A stretch of 64,000 nucleotides of DNA from Megaustenia siamemsis (Eukaryota; Mollusca; Gastropoda; Stylommatophora; Ariophantidae): NCBI GenBank assembly GCA_032433765.1, contig JAVIAB010000025.1, positions 39,925,067 through 39,989,066 on the forward strand. Direction: 5' to 3'. Below are positions 1 to 10,219 of the stretch, one piece after another; the stretch's first letter is position 1, and every line of letters begins with the position of its first letter. The position numbers and the translations under genes are program-made. Under the pieces are notes generated by a model, which had not been told where the DNA came from, made no database searches, and was given only the letters and a program-made list of their open reading frames with translations.

Positions 1-150
1 TAGCATAGACTCAACTGTGACACGGACACACTAATTGGCACAGAGTCGGCAAAAACTTAACTTAACAGTGAAATATTCTCAGCACTGGCACAGAGTCATC
101 AGTGACACAGACTCAATCATTAGCACAGAGTCAACAGTGTCACAGACTCA
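1..150. repeat. Degenerate short tandem repeat (CACAGAGTC / CACAGACTC)
   Basis: The motifs GGCACAGAGTC and GACACAGACTC recur about every 20-35 bases with poor conservation. It is probably the decayed end of an array that continues left of the window. No coding signal. Confidence 0.5.
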
Positions 151-484
151 AAAAAATGTCTTATTTATGTTGTCAAGTTGATTTTTGGTTCAGTATATTC
201 ATAGAGGAGTTGTAACATGCAGTCCCTCCTTCACCGTAGGGTTCTTGTAGAACCTAATCAGGAATGTGCAGACGGATTATTTCAGTAATCCTCCAAATCT
301 GTTATATTTAAAGATTAATCCGAACAATGAAAATAATACGTGCTCCTTTTTAATCATGAGACATAACTCTTGCACCGATATATCCACAAACTGAGCCGTA
401 TTTAGCGAATCATAGGAGGAAGAGGTATATTTTATAGCACTCAGAAAAAAATGACAAATAAACCACAGAAAAAAGCAAAGAACA

Positions 485-583
485 ATATATGGTCCGAAGC
501 AGGATCGAACCTGTCTCCACGGCACAGAGCCTTGCCACGAGAAGCCGAACGCTAGGAAACGCTGCCACTCAGCTAACTTAAAA
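485..583 (-). mobile_element. tRNA-like SINE head (minus strand)
   Basis: Read on the minus strand, TTAGCTGAGTGGCAGCG matches a Pol III box A and AGGTTCGATCCTG matches box B, about 55 bases apart as in a tRNA. The acceptor arms do not pair well, so this looks like a tRNA-derived SINE head rather than a working tRNA gene. The body of the element was not delimited. The flanks, 151-484 and 584-870, hold nothing I recognise. Confidence 0.5.
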
Positions 584-870
584 AAAATTAACTATCGTGG
601 ACGATGTCTTTCACACGTGTTCTCATGACTATAGAATGGGGATACGATCACAGCTCGGGAATAAATTGTATTTCTGTACTTGCCTATTATTTATGAGCCG
701 TATTTACCAATAAGCAACTGACTAGGGCTACCAGAGGTTAGTAGGTGATCACCGAGCAGAGTTCAAAGTTTAAAAGGCTGACCTATTACCTTTCTAGGAA
801 TGGAAAGATTTTATCTTAATGTTAGTTTCGTTGTTTTTTATTTATTTTTTAATTTAAATCTGGATGTTCT

Positions 871-945
871 AGATGTAAGACGATGGCCTCTGGAAAGCAA
901 GATCCTGGGTTCAAATACCGCTACAGGCTGTGAGCATTTTTTACT
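871..945 (+). mobile_element. Possible tRNA-like SINE head (weak)
   Basis: CTGGGTTCAAATACCGC resembles a box B, and a box A-like GATGGCCTCTGGAAAGC lies just upstream. The spacing is shorter than in a tRNA. It may be a decayed SINE head or chance. Confidence 0.25.
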
Positions 946-987
946 TCGAATCCGTGGTTTCTTCGTGTCTTTATCTAAAACCATGGT

Positions 988-1462
988 TTGCGAGTAATGA
1001 GATTCGATGTCTAGTCCTCTCTGGGTAACGAGATTTGATGTCTGGTCCTCTCAGGGTAATGAGATTCGATGTCGAGTCCTCTCTGGGTCGTGAGATCCAA
1101 TGTCTAGCCCTCTCTGAGTAATGCGGTTCGATATCTAATCCTCTCTGGGTAATGAGATTCTATATCTAATCCTCTCTCTCTGGGTAATGATATTCGATAT
1201 CTAATCATCTCTGGGTAATAAGATCCTATGTCTAGCCCTCTCCGGTCGTGAGATCCGATGTAAAGCCCTTTCCGGGTAATAAGATCCGATGCCTAACCCT
1301 CTCTGGGTAATGAGATACAATGTCTAACCCTCTCTGGGTAATGAGATCCGATGTCTAGACCTCTCTGGGTAATGAGATCCGATGTCTAGCCCTGTCTGGG
1401 TAATGAGATCCGGTGTCTAGCCATCTCTGGGTAATGAGATCCGATGTCTAGCCCTCTCGTAT
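988..1462. repeat. 31 bp minisatellite, about 15 copies
   Basis: The unit contains GGGTAATGAGATCCGATGTC followed by TAGCCCTCTCT. Copies on the left are more diverged (GATTCGATATCTAATC variants) and those on the right more uniform. One unit near 1170 carries a short CTCT expansion. Confidence 0.9.
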
Positions 1463-1574
1463 AACGGCTAAAAATACTAGTCCCTGTGTTCAGTCGCTCA
1501 TGTTAAATAACCCTGGTCCGTTTTAAGTTAAACAGAATAGGTCAGAAAATGTTGTTGTCCAGAAAAGCATTGAA

Positions 1575-1690
1575 ATTAATCTCCCCGGGCAGAAGGCGGA
1601 TGTTCCGGGTCACGAAGGCGCAGATATAGCGGTGTTAGCATAAACTAACGACACAGCGCATCGATTCTCACTACGTGGTTGGACACTGAA
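1575..1690 (-). mobile_element. Dispersed repeat E1, partial minus-strand copy
   Basis: The stretch with GCGCAGATATAGCGGTG and GACACAGCGCATCG is a reverse-complement relative of the E1 family seen best at 62846-63200. It is truncated and diverged. Bases 1463-1574 and 1691-1930 hold nothing I recognise. Confidence 0.4.
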
Positions 1691-1929
1691 AACAAGAAGT
1701 TATTTATTGTAATTTCCTGTAACTGATTTCACATGTGTACAGTGGTATCGTCGTGTCGTTTCTTTTGTGTTAGAGTGATCATCACTGCACACCTGACGAC
1801 TCTATAGGTGCTTCGCTATCCTGATCTAGAATCTCGAAATATTCAACGAGAACTATGACCCGCGTGCACGAAATCCGTAGTGCGGCTTGAGTAGATTTTC
1901 TGTTTCTTTTTTGGCATATTATAATTGCT

Positions 1930-2215
1930 ATAGATTTTTGTTAGCGTACTCGAGGTGTCTCAAGGACTTTTCTGCAGTATTTTCTTTCGAATGAATTAAT
2001 TTTCTTCCTTTCTGTTTGCGAGATTGTCCATGATTCACAACCGTATGTTGATATGGAGATGTTACATGCCCTCAATAATTTTAATGTTACTGTCTTACTG
2101 GTATTGTGCCACATGTTCATCGCGTCGTTTATTGTTTGTGTTGCTATTGCTAATGTTATTTTGATCTCTTTCTGACAGTCTCCATTGTTTGTTACTACAG
2201 ATCCCACATATTCAT
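1930..2215 (-). pseudogene. Non-LTR retrotransposon fragment (RT C-terminal region)
   Basis: The minus strand encodes an open stretch of about 88 residues with the hallmark TYGCESWTISQTERKKINSFE, which lies downstream of the reverse transcriptase catalytic core in endonuclease-type non-LTR elements. Catalytic RT motifs are absent, so this is a truncated dead copy. It precedes, in element order, the kind of sequence seen at 2390-2790, but the two are arranged in the wrong order to be one insertion. Confidence 0.7.
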
Positions 2216-2389
2216 AGTTTTACAATTTTAAGTTCTTTACTGTTGATGATGGTTTTTGACTGGCTTGTTTGTTTTGTCAGTGGGCGTTGTTTACACATTA
2301 AAAGCTCACAATTCTATCGGCTTTTGAAAATGCTTGTGTTTGCAATATTCTACAAAAATATACTTCATTTGTAAATTGATTGTCTTCTC

Positions 2390-2790
2390 CATCATCATAA
2401 GCCATACCGGTTGGCGTAGGCGATCATGTCCTTCTACAACCTTCTATCCATCCTGCATCTTATAAATTCTATTGTTGACTGTTTTCCATGCCATGACACC
2501 AAGCTATCTAGTATTTTCTCTCTTTGTCGTCCGCGATCTTTCTTTCCCTGTATTTTGCCAATTGTAACCAAATATTTAAACTTTCCTCTTCTCATGATGT
2601 GCCCGAAAAATGTCAGTTGTTTCTTTATGATGTTTCTTAGGAGTTCCCTTTCTGTGTTGACCTCTTTGAGAATTTCCTCGTTGGTCTTTTTTAGGTGTCC
2701 CTGGAACTTTCAACATTCTTCTGAGAAATCCCATCTCTGTGGCATCTAATCGTCTTGTCGTTTTCCACAGTGTGTCCTAAGTTGAAGTAG
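2390..2790 (-). pseudogene. Non-LTR retrotransposon 3' end (LINE-B type), frameshifted
   Basis: Minus-strand frames give FGHIMRRGKFKYLVTIGKIQ and a basic R/K-rich stretch, the C-terminal end of a non-LTR polyprotein. It terminates in an ATGATGATGG microsatellite-like tail at the low-coordinate end. The same family recurs at 7030-7225 (+), 36148-36570 (-), 41949-42520 (-) and, diverged, 52998-53682 (-). Stops and frameshifts show it is dead. Confidence 0.7.
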
Positions 2791-2860
2791 CTTCCCTAAA
2801 ATATCAGTTTAAAATGCATTCACAAAGTGGGTTCCGCGACCATATTGAAAGTTGGCTACC

Positions 2861-3037
2861 ATGGAGCGTCATTTTATTTTGTCTCTTGTCTTGGTAGTAC
2901 ACGTTGTCATAGGCTCTTCCACAGCTAACTATCGATTTACAAAGGCCTTCGGGGTGGCGGGAAATTCCAGGAAAACCTCCAACTTGAGTGACCTCAGCAA
3001 GGGCGACTGTGGGCAGAGTGACGTCAGCCGTCTCTAG
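2861..3037 (+). CDS. Small open frame with signal-peptide-like N-terminus (speculative)
   Basis: An ATG in strong Kozak context (ACCATGG) opens 58 codons. Residues 1-22 are MERHFILSLVLVVHVVIGSS followed by TA, a charged start, a hydrophobic core and a small-residue end that fit a secretory signal peptide. The remaining ~36 residues are polar with one cysteine and resemble no family I know. No promoter or splice evidence is visible, and a minus-strand SINE begins within 30 bases of the stop. A chance frame inside an intron is at least as likely as a real micropeptide or first exon. Confidence 0.2.
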   Translation: MERHFILSLVLVVHVVIGSSTANYRFTKAFGVAGNSRKTSNLSDLSKGDCGQSDVSRL

Positions 3038-3065
3038 TTCCTATAGCTGATAACGTCACGCTAGC

Positions 3066-3204
3066 CCGTGCCGCTTTACTTTCCCAGAAAAATATGCGGT
3101 ATTCATTAAAAGCTGGGTGAACCTGGAAGCCATCGGTTGAGATCGAACCCTACCTCTTGTCCTTTGTAGTCCAGTTCACTAACCACTGAACTATCGCGGC
3201 TCCT
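3066..3204 (-). mobile_element. tRNA-derived SINE1, truncated minus-strand copy
   Basis: Reverse complement begins GGAGCCGCGATAGTTCAG (box A region), then the box B-like GGGTTCGATCTCAACC and GGGTTCACCCAGCTTTT... as in the full copy at 7239-7492. The 3' half of the element is missing. Confidence 0.8.
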
Positions 3205-3328
3205 GTTTGGGTGAAAACTCGCGTGTTAAGTCGCCGATTCAAGTTCGTACTTGGCACTTACCTTTACTCTTACACATTCAAAGTGATTAGAAGAGGCTGT
3301 ATTTTCAAATATGGTTGCTTCCTTGCTT

Positions 3329-3655
3329 TCACTCGATGACTAGATGAATATATATCTTCTCATCCGTTCTTAAAAGGACGTTAAGTGGCGTAGATTCGTT
3401 GTGTTGTCGTATGCAGTAAAATTGTGACATTAGCGCCTCTCGGCCCAACGCATCCGAATTCAGCACGTTATTTAGCTTGAGTACCGGATTGTCTTCCCTC
3501 TTCGATCCCAAATCACCTGGCCAGACTAGGCTGGATCGCCTGTTTCTAGAATCACAGCGATGAGGTGGAGTAGGGTCTGGATGGTTTTGGTTCACGGGTT
3601 CTGGCACAAGCCGTCAGCTGTGAGTCGCTGACTGGTTCCAGCTCTGCTGCCGTCA
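3329..3655 (+). mobile_element. Dispersed repeat E1
   Basis: Shares ordered blocks with 62846-63200: CTCATCCGTTCTTAAAAGGA, TTCGTTGTGTTGTCGTATGC, CTCTCGGCCCAACGCATCCG and GTCTGGATGGTTTTGGTTCA. The minus-strand frame across it is a by-product. Orientation of the element is not established; the low-coordinate flank is TTG-rich, like the tetranucleotide tails of the other copies. Confidence 0.75.
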
Positions 3656-3968
3656 AGCCATCTTCAAAATAAAAAAACGTGTCATTAGCAAGGTTGAACT
3701 CCAGTGCGAGCCAAGTCGGCTGAGTGGGCGACAATTTTTCAAACATCAGCGAAAAGAGATCGCCCACAGTCACTTCCAACTCCCATTCACGCGAATAAAT
3801 CGAAAAAAAAACATGGAAACCCAACAGTTTTTGTTTTAGTGTTGCCACTCTTGAAAAGAGCCTACGGTTATGGCCACCATCTTTCCCGGAAGTTCAGAAA
3901 ACCTGCCGCTAGTTTGAGGTTTTCCGGGCATTTCCTGTCAGCGTGTAGATCTTTGTCAATCTATAAAT

Positions 3969-4541
3969 AGCGATCAACAACTCTCAAAGATGACGGCATG
4001 CGCCAGGATAAGCGATCAACAACTCTCAAAGATGACGGCATGCGCCAGGATAAGCGATCAACATCTCTCAAATATGACGGCATGCGCCAAGATAAGCGAT
4101 CAACAACTCTCAAAGATGACGGCATGCGCCAGGATAAGCGATCAACAGCTCTCAAATATGACGGCATGCGCCAGGATAAGCGATCAACAGCTCTCAAAGA
4201 TGACGGCATGCGCCAGGATAAGCGATCAACAGCTCTCAAAGATGACGGCATGCGCCAGGATAAGCGATCAACAACTCTCAAAGATGACGGCATGCGCCAG
4301 GATGAAGCGATCAACAACTCTCAAAGATGACGGCATGCGCCAGGATAAGCGATCAACAACTCTCAAAGATGACGCATGCGCCAGGATAAGCGATCAACAA
4401 CTCTCAAAGATGACGGCATGCGCCAGGATAAGCGATCAACAACTCTCAAAGATGGCGGCATGCGCCAGGATAAGCGATCAACAGCTCTCAAAGATGACGG
4501 CATGCGCCAGGATGAAGCGATCAACAGCTCTCCAAGACCTT
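3969..4541. repeat. 42 bp minisatellite, about 13-14 copies
   Basis: The unit contains GCGATCAACAACTCTCAAAG and ATGACGGCATGCGCCAGGAT. Since 42 is a multiple of three, all copies stay open in several frames on both strands, giving 14-residue protein repeats that I treat as by-products. One copy lost a GG (4372) and two gained a GA, shifting frame. Confidence 0.95.
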
Positions 4542-4624
4542 ACACAGCCTCCACTACGGTGACTGTGGACTTACCAATTTGGCCAATCTGTTAGGAATCA
4601 AAAGGAAAAGCATTCCCGGCACTC

Positions 4625-4755
4625 AAAATCTGATGTTCAAGTCGGATTTTCTTAGCTGTTATGTTAAATGCGTTGTTATTTCCACTTACATCACAACGCC
4701 TCAACGCCCACAACGCATCTGCGCCCACATATTAACGTCCTTCAAAGAGGGAACA
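4625..4755 (-). mobile_element. Dispersed repeat E1, diverged minus-strand copy
   Basis: Reverse complement contains AAGGACGTTAATATGTGGGC and GCAGATGCGTTGTGGG, matching the first half of E1; AAGTCGGATTTTC corresponds to the ACATCCGACTT core. Bases 4756-5277 are T-rich with nothing recognised. Confidence 0.5.
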
Positions 4756-5277
4756 ATAAGTATGATCAAACAACAGACAAATGCAAAAAAAGGTTGCTGC
4801 ACATATTGCACTATTCTACTTCCACAATCTGCTTATTCAGTCTGTCCTTCCGCTTGTCTGTCTATCTTTCTGTCTGTATATAATTTTTTTTTTTTATTTT
4901 AATCATATTGCAAAATATCCTGTTTGATCCGCGAACAAACAACTATAATTACAGTAATACAAACACATTTTTGTTTGAGGGTAGCTTTTTTTTCTTTTCT
5001 TGCCGTTTTACTTGATGTTTTTATTAGCGCCAGAAATCCTTTATAATAACGACAAATTGTCTTAATATTTCTGTCTGTGTTGTTGCACAATGAAGTCTGT
5101 CAATCGATTGTTTCTTTTTTTAGTGATTCTTTTATCGTTTTAATTTTCTTTTTTTGTTTTGTTGTGTTTTGTTTTGGAATATCGTTTAGCTGGCAGTTTG
5201 CCGCCGTGAAATATTTTAATATTTTTTTTAAATGAAATAATAACATATGTAATTGAATGTCTTCTTTTGCTGTACTT

Positions 5278-5510
5278 TCCGATCGTTGTACTCTTATTCA
5301 TCGTTCGGCTTAAAATGGCGCTAAATAGACGTATGTGCGTTGTTTTGTTTTCGACAAGTGTTATGTTTTCCGTCTTTCGGCCCAACACATCCGACTTTAG
5401 TAAGGTATTCGAATACTGGGTTTCACTTCCCATTTATGTCTCTGTTTATTTGGACAGACTGGTTAGTCTGTTTTTATGGGCACTGCTGGGGAGTGTGGTA
5501 GTACTTTTAC
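5278..5510 (+). mobile_element. Dispersed repeat E1, diverged copy
   Basis: CGTCTTTCGGCCCAACACAT at about 5371 is the E1 core, followed by GGACAGACTGGTTAGTCTG as in the better copy at 62846-63200. The left half is substantially diverged. Confidence 0.6.
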
Positions 5511-5533
5511 CAGCTATGATTTAATTATACTAA

Positions 5534-6063
5534 CGTAAGCAGACCATAGACTCAAGAACAGGTGGAAAAATAACCACTACTAACATTAAATAAGTCAGAC
5601 AAGTGACAGGATACAGCCTGGGTTGGTAAGATTAGAAATGAAGAACTAAGAAAAATGCTGGAAATAATTCCCAACTTACAAAAATGATAATCATGAAGAT
5701 ACAGACGTTCATTATTGGATGATTACGCAAAATTAAAGGATGGAATTGACACGACAAAATCATTAACATAGAATTATGGAAATGTACCAGTCAAATACTA
5801 TTGGATAAAGAGATACAGCGAAGACGATGGCGCTGGATAGGACACACACTGTGGATATCAAATGAGAGTATTACATAACAGGTCCTTTTTGGGATCCCCA
5901 GGGGAAGAGACAAAGAGGAAGGTCAGATTGTTATTAGAGAAAAAATGTGCAAGCAGAGATGAAGATGATGGGGAAGACATGGAACGATCTTTAAAGAATG
6001 ACAAGAAACAGAACAGCTTGGAAAGTGTTTGTTGAAGACCTATGCTCCACAGGGAGCTGAAAG
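5534..6063 (+). pseudogene. Non-LTR retrotransposon C-terminal fragment (LINE-C2)
   Basis: Frames give RRRWRWIGHTL followed by a basic GRPR-like region and, near the end, an FVEDLCST-like stretch before the stop, which is the usual C-terminus of endonuclease-type non-LTR polyproteins. Multiple frameshifts break it. It ends GTGTTTGTTGAAGACCTATG CTCCACAGGGAGCTGAAAGG in a single copy, which is the unexpanded ancestor of the tandem array at 58709-59135. Confidence 0.75.
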
Positions 6064-6114
6064 GTAAAAGAAAGAATTCTCATCTAAAAGTAAATAAAGA
6101 AACCGCAGAAAAAA

Positions 6115-6815
6115 ATTATTTGACCACGTGATAAGGCAGAAACACCAGACTACAACACAACGAGCCTTCAATAAACGTTGCGAGAAAACAAGATTCAAGA
6201 GCTGATCACAAAAAAGATTAATTGGTGGAATATTAGAAACACTAGGAAATACAACAGCAGAGGAAGATTACAGAAGACCAAAAGATGAATTGGGGGAATA
6301 TTAGAAACACTAGGAAACATAACAGCTGGAGAAACTAAGAGAAGACCAAAAGATGAATTGGGGGAATATTAGAAACATTAGGAAACATAACAGCTGGAGA
6401 AACTAAGAGAAGACCAAAAGATGAATTGGGGGAATATTAGAAACATTAGGAAACATAACAGCTGGAGAAACTAAGAGAAGACCAAAAGATGAATTGGGGG
6501 AATATTAGAAACACTAGGAAACATAACAGCTGGAGAAACTAACAGAAGACCAAAAGATGAATTGGGGGAATATTAGAAACACTAGGAAACATAACAGCTG
6601 AAGAAACTAAGAGAAGACCAAAAGATGAATTGGGGAATATTAGAAACACTATGAAACATAACAGCTGGAGAAACTAAGAGAAGACCAAAAGATGAATTGG
6701 GGGAATATTAGAAACATAACAGCTGGAGAAACTAAGAGAAAAGCAAACGATCGCAAATATATCTACCCTCGACGCTGCAAGGCAAATGAAGAAGGAAAGA
6801 GTAAATCTTAAGCAG
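6115..6815 (+). pseudogene. Non-LTR retrotransposon 3' end (LINE-C1) with internal tandem expansion
   Basis: Begins with a stretch that reads FDHVIRQKHQTTTQRAFNK and NKRCEKTR in broken frames, then an ILETLGNTTAEE-like segment, then the 68 bp array, then YLPSTLQGK and the end. The minus-strand relative at 59280-59640 (RPRKRWIDGILEALGNITAA) has this segment once, so the array here arose inside the element. Confidence 0.75.
6270..6745. repeat. 68 bp tandem repeat derived from retroelement coding sequence, about 7 copies
   Basis: The unit holds AGACCAAAAGATGAATTGGG, GAATATTAGAAACACTAGG and ACATAACAGCTGGAGAAACT. It corresponds to the ILEALGN region of LINE-C1. Since 68 is not a multiple of three, the frame is lost at each unit. 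Confidence 0.9.
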
Positions 6816-6899
6816 TTAGTTAGAGTCGGCGACCATCTATAGCCCTGGCGTTGCTGTACGTCTTCGTCATCTTAATCGGAGATAATTGACTTATCTAGA

Positions 6900-7225
6900 T
6901 CTCTAACCTCCCTCCATAGGTCGCGTCTAGTGGAGAGCGAAGTTCTCTTTGACTCTGTTCACGGGACGTGCTGTGAGTGACGTCAGATGTTTGTTTGTTC
7001 ATTTCTTGCAGATTTGTCACTTCTTTCTCGTGGAGCTCATAAAAAACATCAGAAAGAAACAATCGACATTTTTCTGGCACATCATGAGAAGAGGAAAGTT
7101 GGAGTACTCGGTTACAACTGGCAAAATACAGGGTAGGAGAGATCGCGGACGACAAAGAGAGAAGATACTGGATAGCTTGGTGTCATGGCACGGTAAACAG
7201 CCCACAATAGAATTAATACGATGTA
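6900..7225 (+). pseudogene. Non-LTR retrotransposon 3' fragment (LINE-B), interrupted by SINE1
   Basis: From about 7030 the plus strand encodes FFWHIMRRGKLEYSVTTGKI and RQREKILDSLVSWHGK, the LINE-B C-terminus. The sequence is split by the SINE at 7239-7492 and resumes at 7505 with ATTGTGGAAGGACATGA. Bases 6900-7030 are not clearly assignable. Confidence 0.7.
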
Positions 7226-7238
7226 CTGTGGATACATA

Positions 7239-7492
7239 GGGAGCCGCGATAGCTCAGTGGTTAGTGAACTGGACTACAAAGGACAAGGGGTAGGGTTCGA
7301 TCCCAATCGACGGCTTCCGGGTTCACCCAGCCTTAAATGGGTACCGGATTTTTTCTGGGAAAGTAAAGCAGCACGGGCGTAATACCGACCACATTACCCC
7401 AAAAATCATGTGCTGAAGGTCTGTAAAATATAGGGTCAGTAACACCATATTTCCCTATACGCCAATTGGTGTGACGGGGGAACTTTACTGTG
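7239..7492 (+). mobile_element. tRNA-derived SINE1, complete-looking copy with target duplications
   Basis: Starts GGGAGCCGCGATAGCTCAGT (box A TAGCTCAGTGG), has box B GGTTCGATCCC about 50 bases on, and the 5' GGAGCCG can pair with a 3' CGGCTTCC as in a tRNA acceptor stem. The body includes GGATTTTTTCTGGGAAAG and ends near GACGGGGGAACTTTACTG. Perfect 12-base copies of TGTGGATACATA flank it at 7227-7238 and 7493-7504, which marks an insertion by target-primed reverse transcription. It sits inside LINE-B. Confidence 0.92.
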
Positions 7493-7534
7493 TGTGGATA
7501 CATAATTGTGGAAGGACATGAAGAGAAGACAACA

Positions 7535-8200
7535 AGACACATTAGACATGAAAACAGAACAAAAAATTGAAGGCTTTGAAATGTGGATTTATAGAAGAAT
7601 AGGTAGAATTGGGTGGAAAGAAAAGATAACAAACGATGAAGTTTTAAAATGACTAAAAATAAAAAGAGAACTACTAAACGCCAGGAACGGTAACCTGTGA
7701 TCTACGTGTGTGTCTGCGTGTGGTTTTTCTTCTTTGTCACTTCAACATGTATAGATAAGTTGACAACTGTATGAGTGATTAATACATGGATGGAATATAT
7801 GTGGATAGGTAGATAAGTAAACGTCTTTTGAAACTTTGATGTATAGAAAGAATATGAAGAATTTGACGGAAAGAAAAGAACAGAAAACAAATGAAGTCTT
7901 AAAAATGAAAAGATAACTACTACTAAACACAATTCAAACAAGACAAATGAGTTTGTTGGGGCATGTTAAAAGGCACAACAGTCTACTAAAAGTAATCTAG
8001 CAAGGGAAAATACAAGGTAAAAAAGGCAGACTAAGACTAACCTGAACGAGTAACATCAAAAGATGGACAAGTCAACCTATGACAGCCTGCACCTTCAAAG
8101 CAAGAGACAGAGCAGAATGGCGATCCATGGTAGCCAACCTTCTATGCGGAGACGGCACTCAACGATAATGATGATGGAAGGACACGTTCGTCTACGCCAA
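7535..8200 (+). pseudogene. Non-LTR retrotransposon 3' fragments (LINE-A), broken
   Basis: Contains IEGFEMWIYRRIGRIGWKEK (7565-7625) and later MSLLGHVKRHNSLLKVI and a basic KGKKGRLRLT-like region, ending at GGAGACGGCACTCAACGATA with a GATGATGG tail. About 150 bases of unrelated sequence (7690-7840) and a repeated FEMWI-like segment show that two fragments or an insertion are present. Same family as 48190-49135. Confidence 0.75.
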
Positions 8201-8960
8201 CTGGTATAGCACACGATGATGATTATTATTATTTGATATAGGCCCAAAGTAAATGGCTAGATATAAGCTAATCTTGGATTACTAGCGAGTTTACCAGTCC
8301 CTCCCTCCACCCCGACCGGCTAACCAGCACGCACCTTAAATCTCTATAATCACACGTCCCGTCTAATCCAGCCATCCATCCACACAAGGGACCCAGGGCG
8401 ACCATCGACCAGTCACGCTTGACGGATGGAGGCCATCGCTAACCGCCTCTCGTCACGGAACACTCGTTTTTTATTTTATTTTATTTTTTTTTAAAGTTTT
8501 CCTTATCCATCACGAGGTCTGGCCGAGGGTGAAAAAATAACCGGAAAATTATCCTTCAAATTAGCAAGCAAAACTAATGAAAATGCACTTTCAGGTTTTG
8601 GGGCATGTTTGAAAAAAAATATATATTTTATTTAGTCTTTCTGTGATGTTTTAATGAATAAAAAACATGAAAAATTCACTTGTATTTTTTAAATAGATTA
8701 AAGATTTGCGGAGTTATCTGTCGTAATTATTTTTTGTCTTGAAAATGTATGAGGGTTTCCGAGGGCATCTTCTATAACAGGGGTCTCGTGGGGCAACTAT
8801 AATGAGTATATCAGAACGAGAGATGACGAGGGCGAGTTATCAAATGCATGATGGGACAGGTGTGAGGTTAACTTTTTTTTTTTTTTGTTAAGTGAGAAAG
8901 ACTATGAGAATGAACTAGTTGTACTAAGTAGTTAATGAGCTTGGTGGGTTCGTTGAATTG
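8201..8960. other. Unassigned intronic sequence
   Basis: No gene, array or recognised element. 8280-8460 is comparatively GC-rich (CCCTCCCTCCACCCCGACCG), 8465-8700 is AT-rich with a poly-T run at 8482, and another T run lies at 8873. Confidence 0.6.
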
Positions 8961-8963
8961 TGG

Positions 8964-9735
8964 GATTGTGACGGTAGAACTAACGGGATTGTTGGGTACA
9001 GTGTGTGGAACTTACGAGATTGTTGGGTACAGTGTGTGGAACTTACGAGATTGCTGGGTAGTAAGTGTGACTTAACGAAATTGTTGGGTACAGTGTGTGG
9101 AACTTACGAGATTGCTGGGTACAGTGTGTGGAACTTACGAGATTGTTGGGTACAGTGTGTGGAACTTACGAGATTGCTGGGTACAGTGTGTGGAACTTAC
9201 GAGATTGCTGGGTAAAGTGTGTGGAACTTACGAGATTGTTGGGTACAGTGTGTGGAACTTACGAGATTGCTGGGTAAAGTGTGTGGAACTTACGAGATTG
9301 TTGGGTAAAGTGTGTGGAACTTACGAGATTGCTGGGTAAAGTGTGTGGAACTTACGAGATTGTTGGGTACAGTGTGTGGAACTTACGAGATTGTTGGGTA
9401 CAGTGTGTGGAACTTACGAGATTGTTGGGTACAGTGTGTGGAACTTACGAGATTGCTGGGTAAAGTGTGTGGAACTTACGAGATTGTTGGGTACAGTGTG
9501 TGGAACTTACGAGATTGTTGGGTACAGTGTGTGGAACTTACGAGATTGTTGGGTACAGTGTGTGGAACTTACGAGATTGTTGGGTACAGTGTGTGGAACT
9601 TACGAGATTGTTGGGTACAGTGTGTGGAACTTACGAGATTGCTGGGTAGTAAGTGTGACTTAACGAAATTGTTGGGTACAGTGTTTGATCTTACGAGGGT
9701 GTTAAATACACTGTGTGGAACATACGAGATTGTGT
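8964..9735. repeat. 31 bp minisatellite, about 24 copies
   Basis: Unit: GGGTACAGTGTGTGGAACTT then ACGAGATTGTT. Variants differ at GTACAG/GTAAAG and TTGTT/TTGCT. A GTAGTAAGTGTGACTTAACG variant occurs at both ends (9057 and 9646), which suggests a higher-order duplication. Repeat period is not a multiple of three, so the frames in it rotate and are by-products. Confidence 0.95.
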
Positions 9736-9764
9736 ATTAAATAGAAATGAGTTTATTGAGCAAA

Positions 9765-10002
9765 GAACACGACGAGAATGACCTAATGGGACAAGGCACA
9801 CTACGAGAATGACCTAATGGGACGAGGAACACGACCAGAATGACCTAATGGGACGAGGAACACGACCAGAATGACCTAATGGGACGAGGAACACGACCAG
9901 AATGACCTAATGGGACGAGGAACACGACCAGAATGACCTAATGGGACGAGGAACACGACCAGAATGACCTAATGGGACGAGGAACACGACCAGAATGAGT
10001 TA
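9765..10002. repeat. Second 31 bp minisatellite, about 7-8 copies
   Basis: Unit: GGGACGAGGAACACGACCAG then AATGACCTAAT. It has the same period as the preceding array but a different sequence. Bases 10003-10219 are a short unassigned link. Confidence 0.92.
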
Positions 10003-10219
10003 TGGAATGAGGGAGATGGTGAAACTGAGATTACGGCTCGGGATTCTTGCGGTGGTGTGGGGCGTGTTGGGAGAGGGAGAAAGATGAAGAGAAAGATCAG
10101 TGAAGATGGTTTGCTTGCTATCTTCTCCACCACCTTCTCCTGCACGTGTACCATGCTCTTTGATAACGCGCTTTGTTCCTTTGTACCGCTGTCTGTAATT
10201 CCTTCACTTTGCGACAATG

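Noticed and set aside
3990..4562. 190-codon repeat protein (MTACARISDQQLSK units)
   Set aside because: 42 bp period gives open frames on both strands; frame is broken between copies by the GG loss at 4372.
7239..7313. Functional tRNA gene
   Set aside because: Boxes A and B are good, but it is continuous with a SINE body, has target duplications and recurs in several copies.
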